64,000 bases of DNA, taken from positions 274,143,014 to 274,207,013 of the forward strand of contig CM038215.1 in NCBI GenBank assembly GCA_021442155.1, written 5' to 3'. A program made the translations under genes and the position numbers. Below, in pieces: positions 10,851 through 22,279 of this stretch. The stretch's first letter is position 1, and every line of letters begins with the position of its first letter. The notes under the pieces are model-generated. The model was not told the origin of the DNA. It made no database searches and saw nothing but the letters and a program-made list of their open reading frames with translations. The stretch comes from Cymbidium sinense. Lineage: Eukaryota > Streptophyta > Magnoliopsida > Asparagales > Orchidaceae.

Positions 10851-12165
10851 ACTTTTCACATCGAAACTTGGGACTGGAAAAGGTAAACCAATAAAGAAAA
10901 AAATAAAGGCAAAACTAAAACACCCAAGGCAAAGACAGTAAAGCGAAAGAATCCACGGAGTTCCGAAAGAACCTCTAAAAAGATGAAGATCCATAAGAAA
11001 AGGAAACCTGCAACCTACAAGAAGACAACTCACCATCTAAGAAAAATAGACCATCAGGAAGACTCTAGCTCCCTCCAAGAAGAAGAAGAGACCAACTGAA
11101 AAAGAGAACCTACAACCTGCAAGAAATCTCAGCCATAAGGAGATCAGAAAACATAAAGAAAAAAAAACTCAGGCTTAGATATCAGGGAAGAAGGATAATC
11201 AAAATAATGAGGAGCATCAAATCCTAAGTGTATCCAGCTTCAAAGAAGTGTTAAAAATAAGAAAAGTCACCAGACACAAAAATATCAAAGTAAAAAATCC
11301 ATCATATCATCATAGCCATCCCAACCAAAGAAAAACATGAACCTATCATAAAAGCCACCCAGCCAAAGAAAAGTGAAGCTAAGGAAATAATAAGAGAGAG
11401 GAGAGGAATAAATAAAATTAATAGAAGGAAATCCCAACAAAACTAATTATGAACACTTATTAAAAAAGAGGGAGAAAAAAAGCTCACAGCCCAAAAAAAA
11501 GAAAAAGAAAAGAGCCTTCAAAGACAAAGCCAACAGAGCCCAGAACAATAGAAATCCAAAGCCACCAAGGCACCAAGGAAACAGAGCCCACAACAACACC
11601 AATCCAAAGACACCAAGGCACCAACTAAAGGAAAGGAAATAGCCAATAGAGTATCCACACAACAGAGCACCCAAGAAATGTAGCCAATGAAAGAGCAAGA
11701 GAACCAAACCAACAAACAGAAAAAAGAAGAAGGCAAGAAAAAGCTAAAATAAATAACTAAAGAAATAGTCAACCAATGGACACACACCAAGGACAAAGCC
11801 CAACCTACCACCAACAAAGAGAGTAAAAGCACTAACCAAAGAAAGATGAAACACACCAAGGACAAAGCCCAACCTACCACCAACAAAGAGAGCAAAAGCA
11901 CTAACCAAAGAAAAGCAAGCCAACAGGAACAAAGCCACCAGCACAAAACCAAGAAAATTATCCCCAACAAACAGGAGGCAAAAATCACCATGCTAGAAGG
12001 AGGAAAATTATCCAAGAAGCCAATACTCTAGCTAGCAAGAAAACAAATAGGAAAAGCTCAACCAACAGAGAAAAAACCACCCAAAAAGCAAAAACCTCCC
12101 AAGGATAGGAGAGATTATTTCCAAAAGCTTTGGAATGAGTAACCTCAAGTGAGGGGCATAAATCA
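10851..12165 (-). other. L1 3' region, A/C-rich on +
   Basis: Belongs to the L1 interrupted by the RTE. It is strongly purine/C-biased on +, with CCAACCAA and AAAGCC words and a local duplication (ACACCAAGGACAAAGCCCAA at both 11787 and 11853). Long minus-strand frames here (up to 165 codons) are Leu/Phe/Trp/Cys-rich artefacts of T/G-rich DNA. Confidence 0.7.
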
Positions 12166-12239
12166 ACACTTTTTTTTTTCTTCTTTAAACATTTTATAAC
12201 CATGTCCTTTCTCCAAAAATCTCCTTTAAAAATGAATCG

Positions 12240-13955
12240 ATATTATAAAAGGCATAGGATCAAGCTATCAATTTCAAAGAAGAGCATTCAGAATCATCCA
12301 CAATAATAGATAAAGGAAAATCAAAAATAGTATGCATTTCAGAATCATAAGTGAAAGAAGGAGCAAGAATAGTTTTTTTAAGAAGATAATTATCAATATT
12401 TTCACTTTCCAACAAAATCTGAAGAGTCCCCTCCCTGTCTTCACTCATAAAACAAATAAGAGAAGCATAATCCATATTTTCAATACAATCTTCATGTAAG
12501 GGATTAAAATATGATTCAAATCCCATAGAAACACATAACATATTACCAAAATTCTAAACATAATTACCATTATAGAAAAATCATCATTTTGAACTGAAAC
12601 ATAACTATTCAAAATGAGAAAATTATCATGTATCTAAATTTTATTTTTAAAAGAAGGATCACCAATATTAACAAGATTGTCAGACCAAAGTTAAAATATT
12701 AGAAATAAGAACATTCTTTTCACCACCATTCTAAATCAAAGAAAGCAAAGAAATAATCTCTTTCCCAAGATCTAAAGCAACATAGGAGAAAGAACATCCA
12801 ACCAATTGGAAGAAATGGTGTTAGCATCAACAATATTCAAACAATCATCATGAAAGGACTTATGCACAACATCCAAACCATTAGAATCGTTAACCATAGC
12901 CTCGAAAGTCTTCCCTTTAAGAGAATCATCAAAAGAAACACTTATAGCATTAATATTAATTAAAATTTTTTTAAAACATCAAAATTACCTTTCGCATTAG
13001 ACAAATCATTAATAAGTAAAACTTTTTTAGAAGATTCAGAAATCTGGTTTTGCAAAACATCAAAATTTTGAAAACTAGATTTTCCTTTATCCAACTTGAG
13101 AGAATTATCAATTTTTTAAACAATTGAATTCTTACCGAAGATTTTCTTCCTAAGAGAGGGATGAGTAATAAAACATTCAGAAATTTCATGCCCATGAATC
13201 TTACAATGACTACAAAAAATGGGAAAGTTCTCAAAAACAACTTTCTGAAAATAACCGCATTTCTTCAAACCCAACCAAATTTCTTTCAGATATTTTTTAG
13301 TAGTTTCAGTCTCTACAAGAGTTCTAGCAACATACGGTCTAGAAGAAGCAGTTGTTGATTGATCAACTCGTAAAGGTTGAGCAAAAATTAAACTAATAGC
13401 ATAAAAAATCTAATGATTAAATAGATGAATCTACAAGTTAAGTAAAGAAATCCAAATGGGAACAGTAGGAGACTCTTCATTAACATCAAACATAGCATCC
13501 ATTTCAGAATATGCATTTCATAATTAAAAATATAGTGAGAATGCCTAAAAAAAATTCTTCTGTAATCAAGGTCATTAGAAAGTTTAATCAAAACATGCCT
13601 TGCATCAATCAACCTAATAGAAAAAGAACTAAATAAATTTAAGCAATGAAAAAAGAACAAATATTATCCATCTTTGGCAGTTAAATTGAAAACTTTCCAA
13701 TCAAAGAAAAAGAAAAAGGCTCAGCTAATCGTTCAATATCCACATCTAAAATCATAATTATCGGAGGACCTTTAAAATTCATATGAAGCAAATTCAAAGG
13801 AGGCTCGATGGAGGAATTCTTACCAGCTAAAGCCTCTTTGAAAGATTTAGAAATAGTAGGTAATTTAGTGGTAGGATTACCCAAAAATTTGATGCCCTAG
13901 TGGGATCCATCGGCACATGGGATTTACCCCATGGATTTGAAGAAGCCGACGCCAT
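12240..13955 (-). pseudogene. L1 ORF1 protein (DUF4283 and CCHC zinc knuckle), broken
   Basis: The likely start is the ATG at 13955 (MASASSNPWGKS), followed after a frameshift by ISKSFKEALAGK and then a DUF4283-type nucleic-acid-binding segment with RHVLIKLSNDLDYRRIFFRH. A CCHC knuckle (C-x2-C-x4-H-x4-C, FCSHCKIHGHEISECF) is intact in one frame at about 13163-13211. The acidic C-terminal part runs to about 12240 (EDREGTLQILLESENID). ORF1 proteins of this kind bind element RNA. Frameshifts break it into pieces of 60-93 codons. It parallels ORF1 at 38440-39935 in domain order but is clearly diverged from it. Confidence 0.8.
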
Positions 13956-14058
13956 GAGTCACAAAATATTGACAAGACAGGCTAAATTAATAAGGAATCC
14001 AAGAGAGAAAGTGCTCAAAAACCCACCAAGAACATGAGAGATCTCAAAATCGCCCAAT

Positions 14059-15138
14059 AATAGGGTTTAGTTTAGTTTTAGGGTTTAGGTTTTAAGTTTA
14101 GTGTTTATTAGTTATTATTAGCTTTTATTAATTTTTTTATTATTATTATTAGTTTATTTTAGTTTAGTTTAGTTTAGTTTTAGTTAAGTTATTAGTTTAG
14201 TTTTATTAGTTTTAGTTAATATTATTTTATTAGTTTAAGGGGTTAGTTTAGTTTATTAGTTTATTTAGTTTTTTCTTATTATTTAATTTATTTTAATTTA
14301 TTTTATTATTAGTTAGTTTAGTTTATTAGTTTGTTATTATTATTAGTATATGGTTTTATTATTATTTAGGTTTTAGTTACTTTAGTATTTTAGTTTTATT
14401 AGTTTAGTTTTGTTTATTATTTATTAGTTTATTAGTTTAGTTTATTAGTTTTATTAGTTTGGGTTTAGTTTATTATTTTATTATTATTATTTTTTAGTTT
14501 GGTTTATGGTTTAATTTTTTTATTAGTTATTTATTATTTTATTATTATTATTATTAATTTAGTTGGTTTTATTATTTGTTATGTTTTAGTTTAGTTTTTT
14601 TTCTTTAGTTTATTATTATATTATTATTATTTATGTTTATTATTAGTTTATTATTATTATTTAGTTTATTTATTTAGTTAGGGTTTTGGGTTTAGTTATT
14701 TTGTTATTTATTAGTTAGTTTATTAGTTAGTTTTATTATTAGTTTAGTTAGTTAGTTATTTTATTATTACTGTTTATTATTCTTATTTAGTTTAGTTAGT
14801 TAGTTTATTAGTTTTATTATTATTATTATTATTTTGTTAGTTTTTTTATTTTATTATTATTATTTTGTAGTTTTAGGTTATTACTTATTTATTATTAATT
14901 TTATTTTATTTTTTTATTAGTTTAGTTTTTATTAGTTATTTTTTAATTATTTATTTTTTATATTTTAGTTTATTAGTTAGTTTTATTTTAGTTTTATTAT
15001 TATTATTAGTTTTTAGTTATTTAGTTTTTATTAGTTTTATTATTAGTTTATTAGTTATTTTATTTTTACTATTTATTATTAGTTATTATTATTAGTTTAT
15101 TAGTTTTTATTATATTAATTTTGGTTTGTTTAGTTTTA

Positions 15139-15223
<85 letters not shown>

Positions 15224-16220
15224 TGTTTATTTTTTTTTATTATTATTTTATTTAGTTTAGTTATTATTATATTATTATTAGTTATTATTAGTTTTATTAG
15301 TTAGTTTTATTTAGTTTATTATTATTTATTTAGTTAGTTTAGTTTAGTTTTTAGTTTTAGTTATTTATTATTTAGTTTATTATTATTACTAGTTTAGTTT
15401 AGTTAGTTTTTATGTTATTAGGTTTTATTATTATTTAGTGTTTTAAGTTATTATTAGTTAGGTTAGTTTATTTTTATTATAATTAGTTATTAGTTTATTA
15501 GTTTAGTAAGTTTTATTAGTTTGTTTTTTACGTTTGTTAATTATTATTTGGTTTAGTTTATTTATTTATGATTTATTAATTATTTAGCTCATTATTATTA
15601 TTATTATTAGTTTAGTTATTAGTTTTACTTAGTTTAGTTTATTATTAATTTATTAGTTTAGAGTTAGTTATTATTAATTATTTAATTTTAGTTTATTAAT
15701 TTTTAGTTTTATTATTAGTTTCAGTTATTATTATTTAGTTAGTTTATTATTTTGATTAATTAGTTTATTAGTTTATCAATAGTTTTGGTTAGTTATTATT
15801 ATTAGTTATTTATTAGTTATTTACTTAGTTTATTTGTTTTAGTTACTTAGGTATTGGGTTTTATTATTATTAGTTATTTATTTATTAGTTTTATTTTTAT
15901 TTTATTATTATTAGTTAGTTATTTTAGTTTAGTTTAGTTAGTTTATTAGTTTAATTTTGGTTATTAGTTTAGGTTTAGTTTTTATTAGTTTTATTATTAG
16001 TTTATTTTAGTTTATTGGGGGTTCTTTTGTTTATGTTTAATTTAGTTATTTTTGTTATTATTAGTTGTTAGTTATTTTATTATTATTAGTTTTATTATTT
16101 TAGTTTAGTTTAGATTTAGTAGTTTTTATTTTATTATTATTTTTGTTTATTATTATTATTAGTTTTAGTTTATTATTTATTAGTTTTAATTTTAGTTAGT
16201 TTAGTTTCATGTTTTATTAC
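14059..16220 (+). repeat. TTA/TTTAG-rich low-complexity tract
   Basis: After a short TTTAGGG stretch the sequence changes to TTATTAGTTTAGTTTATTA words for about 2.1 kb. It differs from the AT units: TTTAGG is rare and TTATTA is common. No gene or element is recognisable. Confidence 0.7.
15141..15225 (+). repeat. (TTA)n microsatellite
   Basis: About 28 uninterrupted TTA/ATT triplets inside the TTA-rich tract, the purest run in the window. Confidence 0.95.
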
Positions 16221-16407
16221 TTTCTTTTTGGGTTTAGGGTTTAGTTTAAGGTTTTGGGGTTTATGGTTTAGTTTTAGGGTTAGTTTAGGGTTTAGCATTT
16301 TTGGGTTTTATTATTTTTTATTTTTAGGTTTAGGGTTTAGATTTAGTTTAGGGTTTAGGTATTTTAGGTTTAGGTTCAAGTTTTAGTTTAGGGTTTAGGG
16401 TTTTTAG
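16221..16407 (+). repeat. Telomere-like TTTAGGG block
   Basis: GGGTTTAGGG words with variants; ends with TTTAGGGTTTTTAGTTTTTT at the poly(A) end of the first long GRP copy. Confidence 0.75.
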
Positions 16408-16860
16408 TTTTTTAACAGAGAACAAATTCATATTCAATATTTCTTTATTTTAATTTCGTCAGCCAAGTAACGCACCAAGTTCTCTAAGACACAAGAGACA
16501 ACATAGATAAAAAATGAGCACACATAGAGAAAATAAAAAACCCTAAATAACTAGAACCATATGTACTGTAAAGACATAGTTTAGAAGGCAGATCAATTAG
16601 TTCAATTTCTCTCCCCTATTAGAACCATCCTGGCCTCTCGAGTAGTGGGATCCACCATCATATCCTCGATCTCTCCCTCCACCACCACCACTACTATAAC
16701 CTTTGTCGCTCCTCCTGCCTCCATAACCACCACTACTCCAACCACCACCTCCATATCCACCGACCTCGATCCCCACCACCATAATCCACCTCCTCCTTCC
16801 TCCACCACTGATCACCGAGTGATAGTGATGTTCCTACCATCAAGGTTCTGCCCATTCTTA
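16408..16860 (-). pseudogene. GRP7-like: GRP retro-fragment 1 (glycine-rich RNA-binding protein 3' half)
   Basis: Reading the minus strand from 16860: NGQNLDGRNIT, the last part of an RRM (plant GRP7/GRP8 type, which read MNGQ-LDGR-ITV), then a Gly/Arg/Tyr/Ser-rich region (GGYGGRRSDKGYSSGGGGGR, DRGYDGGSHYSRGQ), then 3' untranslated sequence and a short poly(A) at 16408-16413. The first two thirds of the RRM, including RNP1, are missing, so nothing functional can be made. The intact family are nuclear/cytoplasmic RNA-binding proteins of cold and circadian responses. Open frames of 68-85 codons here, one of them on +, are by-products of the Gly-rich codons. This copy and the others all begin at the same codon next to CTTAGGG-like DNA. 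Confidence 0.85.
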
Positions 16861-17125
16861 AGGTTTAGCTTTAGGTTTAAGTTTATTAATTTTAGGGTTT
16901 AGGTTCATTTTTTAATTTATTTATTTACATTAAGTTTAGCTTTAGGGTTTGTTGTTTAGGGTTTAGGGTTATGGTTTAGCATTTAGCATTTAGGGGTTTA
17001 GGTTTATGGTGGGTTTTAAAGTTTATGCTTTAGTTTAGGTTTAGTTTGATTTATTTTAGGGTTTATATTAGAGTTTAGATTTAGGTTTAAGTTTAGTTGT
17101 AGGATAGGTTAGGTTTATTGTTATT
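16861..17125 (+). repeat. GRP-downstream flank and telomere-like block
   Basis: Contains TTTTTTAATTTATTTATTTAC, a version of the flank found at the same place after most GRP copies, then TTTAGGG variants. Confidence 0.65.
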
Positions 17126-17899
17126 TTATTTTTTTTAATTAAAACCATAGAGTTAATTTGGTTTATTTATTTTATTTTATTTTAGGTTTTTTATTTTTTA
17201 ATTTTGTTTTATTTATTTTAATTTTGGTTTTAATTTTAGTTTATTTTAGTTTAGGTTTATGTTTTATTTATTTTTAGTTGATTTTTAGGTTTAGGTTTTA
17301 TTTTATTTTTTATGTTAGGTTTTATTTTATTTTAGGATTTTTTTAGGTTTTATTTTAGGTTTATTTTTAGGTTTATTTTTTATAGGTTTAGGTTTACTTA
17401 GTTGAGTTTTATTTTATTTTAGTTTATTTGGTTTAGGTTTTATTTTTTATTTTAGGTTTAGTTTAGGTTAGTTTTACTTTATTTTTTTTTAGTTTAGGTT
17501 TAGGTTTATTTTAGTTTATTTTATTTTATTTAGTTTATTTATGTTCATGTTTAGTTTATCTTAAGTTTAGGTTTAGGTGTTATTTATTTTAGTTTATTTT
17601 AGGATTATTTTATTTTATTTATTTTATTTTTTTATTTTAGGTTTAATTTTTTTAGTTTAGGGTTTAGTTTTTTTTTTTTATTTTTAGGTTTATTTTGGTT
17701 TTGGTTTTATTTAGTTTTTTATTTTATTTTATTATAGGTTTATTTTATTTTTTTATTTTACATTTAGTTTTTATTTTAGATTTTTTTTATTCTTATGTTT
17801 ATTTTATTTTCTAGTTTAGTTTATGTTTTATTTATCTTATTTTAGTTTATTTTATTTTTTAATTTTATTTTATTTTTTAGTTTTAGGTTTAGGTTTTAG
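17126..17899 (-). repeat. AT unit (copy 4)
   Basis: T-run, then AATTAAAACCATAGAG, a diverged start. Has the ordered words TTACATTTAGTTTTTATTTT and TTTTATTCTTATG near 17757-17800. Confidence 0.65.
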
Positions 17900-18158
17900 T
17901 TTAGGGGTTTAGTGTTTAACACTTTAGGGATTATAGTTTTAAGGTTTAGTGTTTAGATTTAGGGTTTAGGGTTTAGGGTTAGCTTAGGGTTTAGGTTTAG
18001 TTTAGGGTTTAGGGTTTAGGCTTTGGGGTTTTACGGTTTAGGGTTTAGGGTTTAGGGTTTTGGGTTTCTGATTGAGGTTTAGGGTTGTAGGTTTAGGGTT
18101 GTAGGTTTCGGGTTTAGGGTTTAGGGTTAGTTTTACAATTTGGGGTTTAAGGTTTAGG
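17900..18158 (+). repeat. Telomere-like TTTAGGG block
   Basis: About 260 bases dense in TTTAGGG and one-base variants, including GGGTTGTAGGTTTAGGG. Confidence 0.85.
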
Positions 18159-18912
18159 TTTTTTTTTTCAAAATTATGTAAACTAGTAGGTTTTGGTTTA
18201 TCTAGTTTATTTAGTTTATTTTTTAGTTTTATTTACTTTTGTTTATTTATTTTAGTTTAGGTTTTTTATTTTAGTTTATTTTCAGGTTTAGGTTTTGGTT
18301 TATGTTTAATTTTTAGTTTATTTTTATTTTTACTTTATATTTTAGGATTAGTTTTAGGTTTAGGTTTAGGTTTTATGTTTTTATTCTAATTTTACTTTTA
18401 GGTTTTATTTTTTAGTTTAGGTTTAGTTTTACTTTTAGTTTATTTGAGTTTATTTTGTTTAATGTTTATGTTTAGTTTATTTTTGGTTTAGGTTTAGGTT
18501 TTATTTATTTTAGTTTAGGTTTAGGTTTATATTATTTTATTTATTTGAGGTTTAGTTTTTTTTTTTTAGTTTAGGGTTTAGATTTATTTTATTTTTTATT
18601 TTTAGGTTTTATTTTTATGTTTATTTTTTAGGTTTAGGTATTTATTTAGTTTTTATTTTATGTTTATTTTATTTATATTTTATCTTTAGGTTATATTTTA
18701 TTTAGGTTTATTTTATTTTATTTAGTTTAGTTTAGGTTTTTATTTATTTTATTATTATTTAGCTTTTAATTTTTATTTTATTTTATTTTTAGGTTTAGGT
18801 TTAGGTTTAGGTTTAAATTTTAGTTTAGGTTTTATTTTATTGTATTTTTTATTTTATTTATGTTTAGGTTTTTTTTATTTTTTTATTTTTAGGTTTTATT
18901 TAGTTTGCATTT
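18159..18912 (-). repeat. AT unit (copy 5; reference description)
   Basis: A recurring block of about 0.75 kb. On + it opens with a T-run and AAATTAAGTAAACCAGTAGG-like sequence (here AAAATTATGTAAACTAGTAG), followed by about 700 bases nearly free of C. Across copies the same less-common words occur in the same order: TTTTGTTTATTTTATTTTTA, then TTTTAGTTTAGGGTTTAGG, then TTACATTTAGTTTTTATTTT, then TTTTTTATTCTTAGG. This order argues for descent from one sequence rather than repeated decay of telomere repeats. On the minus strand it looks like an A/C/T-only RNA with a 3' oligo(A). No open frame, promoter box or match to a known family is recognised. Confidence 0.65.
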
Positions 18913-19154
18913 AGTCTTTTAAGTCTTTAGGGTTTAGGGTTTATGGTTTAGGGTTTATGGTTTGGGGTTTAGGGTTTAGGGTTTAGGGTTTAGGGTTTAG
19001 GGTTAAGGGTTTAGGGTTTAGGGTTTTAGGATTTAGGGTTTGTGGTTTAAGGTTTAGGGTTTTTACAGTTTAGGATTTTTACAGTTTAGGGTTTAGGGTT
19101 TCTAGTTTAGGTTTTAGGTTTATGGTTCAAGTTTTAGTTTAGGTTTTAGGTTTT
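18913..19154 (+). repeat. Telomere-like TTTAGGG block (among the purest)
   Basis: Near 18965-19030 about nine TTTAGGG words follow one another with a single GGGTTAAGGG interruption. The block ends with AAGTTTTAGTTTAGG and a GGTTTTTTGG-like word that precedes many GRP copies. Confidence 0.9.
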
Positions 19155-19630
19155 TTGGTTTTTTTTGTTAATAGAGAATAAATTCATATTCAATATTTCT
19201 TCTTTTGTAATTCATCAACCAAGCAACACACCATCTTTTCTAAGACACAAGCAACAACAAAGTTGAAAAATGAGCGCACATATTGAAAATCCAAAGCCCT
19301 AGGTAACTAGAATCGTCTCTACTATAAAGACACAGTTCCATATGCAACATTTTGGATTGGACGTTCTTCAATTTTTCCAATTCCCATAAAAACCACCCCG
19401 GCCTCTCGAGTAGCGGGATCCACCATCATACCCACAATCTCTCCCCCCCCCCCATCACCATGATGGCGGTAACCTCCATCACTCTTCTCGCAAACTACCA
19501 ACCCTTTCATCACCTCCATATTCACTAGCATCCATATCCCACCACCACTATGATCCACCTCACCTTCTCTCCGCTGATGGCTGATTGGTTGATGATCATG
19601 TTCCTGTCATCAAGGTTTGCCCACTCTTAG
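19155..19630 (-). pseudogene. GRP7-like: GRP retro-fragment 2
   Basis: Same structure as the copy at 16408: on minus, a residual RRM end, a decayed Gly-rich segment with a C-run at 19441-19454, 3' untranslated sequence and poly(A) at 19155-19166. The Gly-rich region is shorter and frameshifted. Confidence 0.82.
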
Positions 19631-19930
19631 GGTTTTGGTTTAGCTTTAAGTTTATTAGGTTTTAGGGCTTAGGATTATTTTATAATTTATTTAGTTACTT
19701 TAGGTTTAGGTTAAGGGTTTGAGGTTTAGGGTTTAGGGTTTAGGGTTAGGGTTTAGGGTTTAAGGTTTAAGGTTTAGGGTTTAGGGTTTAGGGTTTTAGT
19801 GTTTATGCTTTTAGGGTTTAATGCTTAGAGGTAAGGTTTAGGGTTTAGTGTTTTTCGGGGTTTAGGGTTTAGGGTTTAAAGTTATAGATTTAAGGTTTAG
19901 GGTTTAGGGTTTGGGATTTTGGGTTTAAGG
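19631..19930 (+). repeat. GRP-downstream flank and telomere-like block
   Basis: Flank word TATAATTTATTTAGTTACTT near 19682, then about 200 bases of TTTAGGG with variants. Confidence 0.8.
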
Positions 19931-20800
19931 TTTTTAAAAAAAATAAAAAATTAAGTAAACCGATAGGTTTAGGTTTATCTAGCATATTAAGTTTATTTTT
20001 AAATTTATTTAATTTACTTTATTTTCTAGTTTTATATATGTTTTTTTTATTTTTATTTAGTTTAGTTTATTTATTTTAGGTTTATTTATTTTAGTTTATG
20101 TTTTTTATTTAGTTTATCTTTTAGGTTTAGGTTTAGGTTTAAGTTTATTTTTTAGTTGGGTTATTTTTATTTTATAGGTTTAACTTTTAATTTTTTTTTT
20201 TTAGGTTTAGGTTTTTATTATATTTTTTTAGGTTTAGGTTTTATGTTTTTATTTTATGTTTATTTTCAGGCCTTATTTTTTGGTGTAGGTTTAGGTTTAT
20301 TTTTAGTTTATTTTATTTTATTTTGTCTAGGGTTAGGGTTAGGTTTAGTTTATTTTAAGTTTAGGTTTAGGTTTTATTTATTTTAGTTTAGTTTATTTTA
20401 TTTTAGGTTTAGGTTTAGGTTTATTTTATTTATTTTATTTTTATTATAGGTTTATGTTTTTTTGTTTTAAGTTTAGGTTTTATTTTTCATTTATTTTTAG
20501 GTTTATTTTTTAGGTTTAGGTTTTTGTTATAATTTATTTTAGGTTTATTATATTTTTATTTTACATTTATTATTTATTTTATTTAGTTTTTCTATTCTTA
20601 TGTTTATTTTATTATTTAGTTAGGCTTAAGTTTTTATTTATTATATTTTACTTTATTTTTACTTTTTAATTTGTTTTATTTTTAGGTTTAGGACTTGGTT
20701 TTATTTTAGGTTTGTATTTTATTTTATTTTATTATTAGATTTGGGTTTATGTTTTTTATTTATTTTATCTTTATGCTTTATTTAGTTTAGGTTTAGGTTT
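19931..20800 (-). repeat. AT unit (copy 6)
   Basis: Opens with a T-run, an A-run and TTAAGTAAACCGATAGG. Contains TTACATTTATTATTTATTTT and TTTTTCTATTCTTATG near 20570-20605. Confidence 0.65.
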
Positions 20801-21404
20801 TTAGGTTTTTATGGTTTATGGTTTAAGGTTTATGGTTTAAGTTTTAGGGTTTCAACATTTAAGGTTTTAGCATTTAGGATTTAAGGTCAGTTATTAGGGT
20901 TTAAGGTTTAAGGTTTAATGTTTAGGCTTTAAGGTTCAGGGTTTTTAGGGTTTAGGGTTTAGGGTTTAGGGTTTAGGGTTAGCTTAGGGTTTAGGGTTAG
21001 TTTAGGCTTTAGGCTTTAAGGTTTATGGATTAGGCTTTAATGTTTAGGGTTTTTAAGGTTTAAGGTTCAGGATTTAGGGTTTAGGGTTTAGGGTTTTTAG
21101 GGTTTACGATGTAGGGTTTAGGGTTAGCTTTGAGTTTAGGGTTAGTTTAGGGTTTAGGGTTTAAGGTTTAGTGTTTAGACTTTATGGTTTAGGGTTTTTA
21201 GGGTTTAGGGTTTAGGGTTAGTTTAGAGTTTAGGGTTTAAAGTTTTAGAGTCTAGGGTTTAGGTGTTTTTAGGGTTTTGGGTTTAGGGTTTAGGGTGTAG
21301 GGTAGCTGGTTTAGGGTTGTAGTTTTATGGTCTAGGGTTTAGGGTCAGTTTTAGGGTTTAGGGTTTAGGATTTAGGGTTTACGGTTCTATGTTTAAGGGC
21401 TAGG
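20801..21404 (+). repeat. Telomere-like block (600 bases)
   Basis: The longest telomere-like block: TTTAGGG, TTTAAGG, TTTATGG and TTTAGTG words throughout, with GGGTTAGCTTAGGGTTTAGG-type phrases recurring near 20980 and 21140. Confidence 0.85.
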
Positions 21405-22020
21405 GTTTTTTTTTAAATTAAGTAAGCCAGTATGTTTAGATTTACTTAATTTATTTAATTTATTTTTTTACTTTCATTTAATTTATTTTATTATTTTGTT
21501 TTGGTTTATTTTTATTTTTATTTAGGTTCAATTTTATTTATTTTAGTTTAGGTTTTTCATTTTAGTTTATTTTATATGTTTATGTGTAGGTTTATGCTTA
21601 TTTTTTATTTTAGTTATATTTTTATTTTATTTTTAGGTATAGGTTTTATTTTTTCATTTTTAGGTTTAGGTTTAGGTCTATGTTCTATTTTTTAGGTTTA
21701 GGTTTAGTTTTTTATTTTAAGTTTATTTTTAGGTTTTATTTTTTACTTTAGGTTTAGGTTTATTTTTAGTTTATTTTATTTTATTTAGTTTAGGGTTTAG
21801 GTTTAGTTTATTTTAGGTTTAGGTTTAGCTTTTATTTATTTTAGTATAATTTATTTTAGCTTAGGTTTAGGTTTATTTTATTTTGCTTATTTTAGGTTTA
21901 GGTTTTATTTTTTATTATTTTTATATTTTATTTTTAGATTTATTTTTTAGGTTTAGATTTTTATCTAGTTTTTATTTTATTTTATTTTAGGTTTTTTATT
22001 TTATTTTATGTTTGGGTATT
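21405..22020 (-). repeat. AT unit (copy 7, 3'-shortened)
   Basis: Opens with a T-run and AAATTAAGTAAGCCAGTATG. Ends early, before the TTATTCTTAGG word, at a telomere-like block. Confidence 0.6.
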
Positions 22021-22279
22021 ATTTTAGGGTTTAGGGTTTTTTACTTTATGGTTTAGGGTTTAGGATTTAGGGTTTAGGGTTTAGGTTAGTTTAGCATTTA
22101 GGGTTTAGGTTAGTTTATGGTTTAGGGTTTATGTTAGTTTAGGGTTTAAGGTTTAGGGTTTAGGGTTTAAGGATTAGGGTTTACGATTTAGGATTTTAGG
22201 GCTTTTAGGGTTTTTAGGGTTTCAGTTTTCCAGTTTAGGTTTTCATTTAGGGTTTAGGGTTTAGGGTTTAGGGTTTAAT
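22021..22279 (+). repeat. Telomere-like TTTAGGG block
   Basis: TTTAGGG words with the recurring phrase GGTTAGTTTAGGGTTTA at about 22085-22150; ends at the T-run of the next GRP fragment. Confidence 0.85.

Larger units (their letters stand above)
7728..14058 (-). mobile_element. L1 LINE lacking ORF2, with a nested RTE
   Basis: The 3' end (7728-7805) contains ACTACTGCTCAAATGAGCT, matching the L1 3' end at 26540. The same element resumes after the RTE with an A/C-rich 3' region (10851-12165) and then passes straight into ORF1 (12240-13955). No endonuclease, reverse transcriptase or RNase H sequence lies between them. Without the RTE it is about 3.3 kb, less than half of the copy at 32364. A T-run at 12171-12180 just left of ORF1 allows another reading: an ORF1-bearing piece with its own poly(A) inserted into a separate truncated L1. 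Confidence 0.8.

Noticed and set aside
11447..12203. Overlapping minus-strand open frames of 66-165 codons that look like membrane proteins
   Set aside because: They lie in the A/C-rich L1 3' region, are rich in Leu/Phe/Trp/Cys in several frames at once and have no conserved motif. T/G-rich antisense DNA gives such frames by composition.
16645..16902. Thr/Ser/Pro-rich + frame of 85 codons
   Set aside because: It is the antisense of the Gly-rich GRP codons (GGN read backwards gives NCC) and is not a gene.
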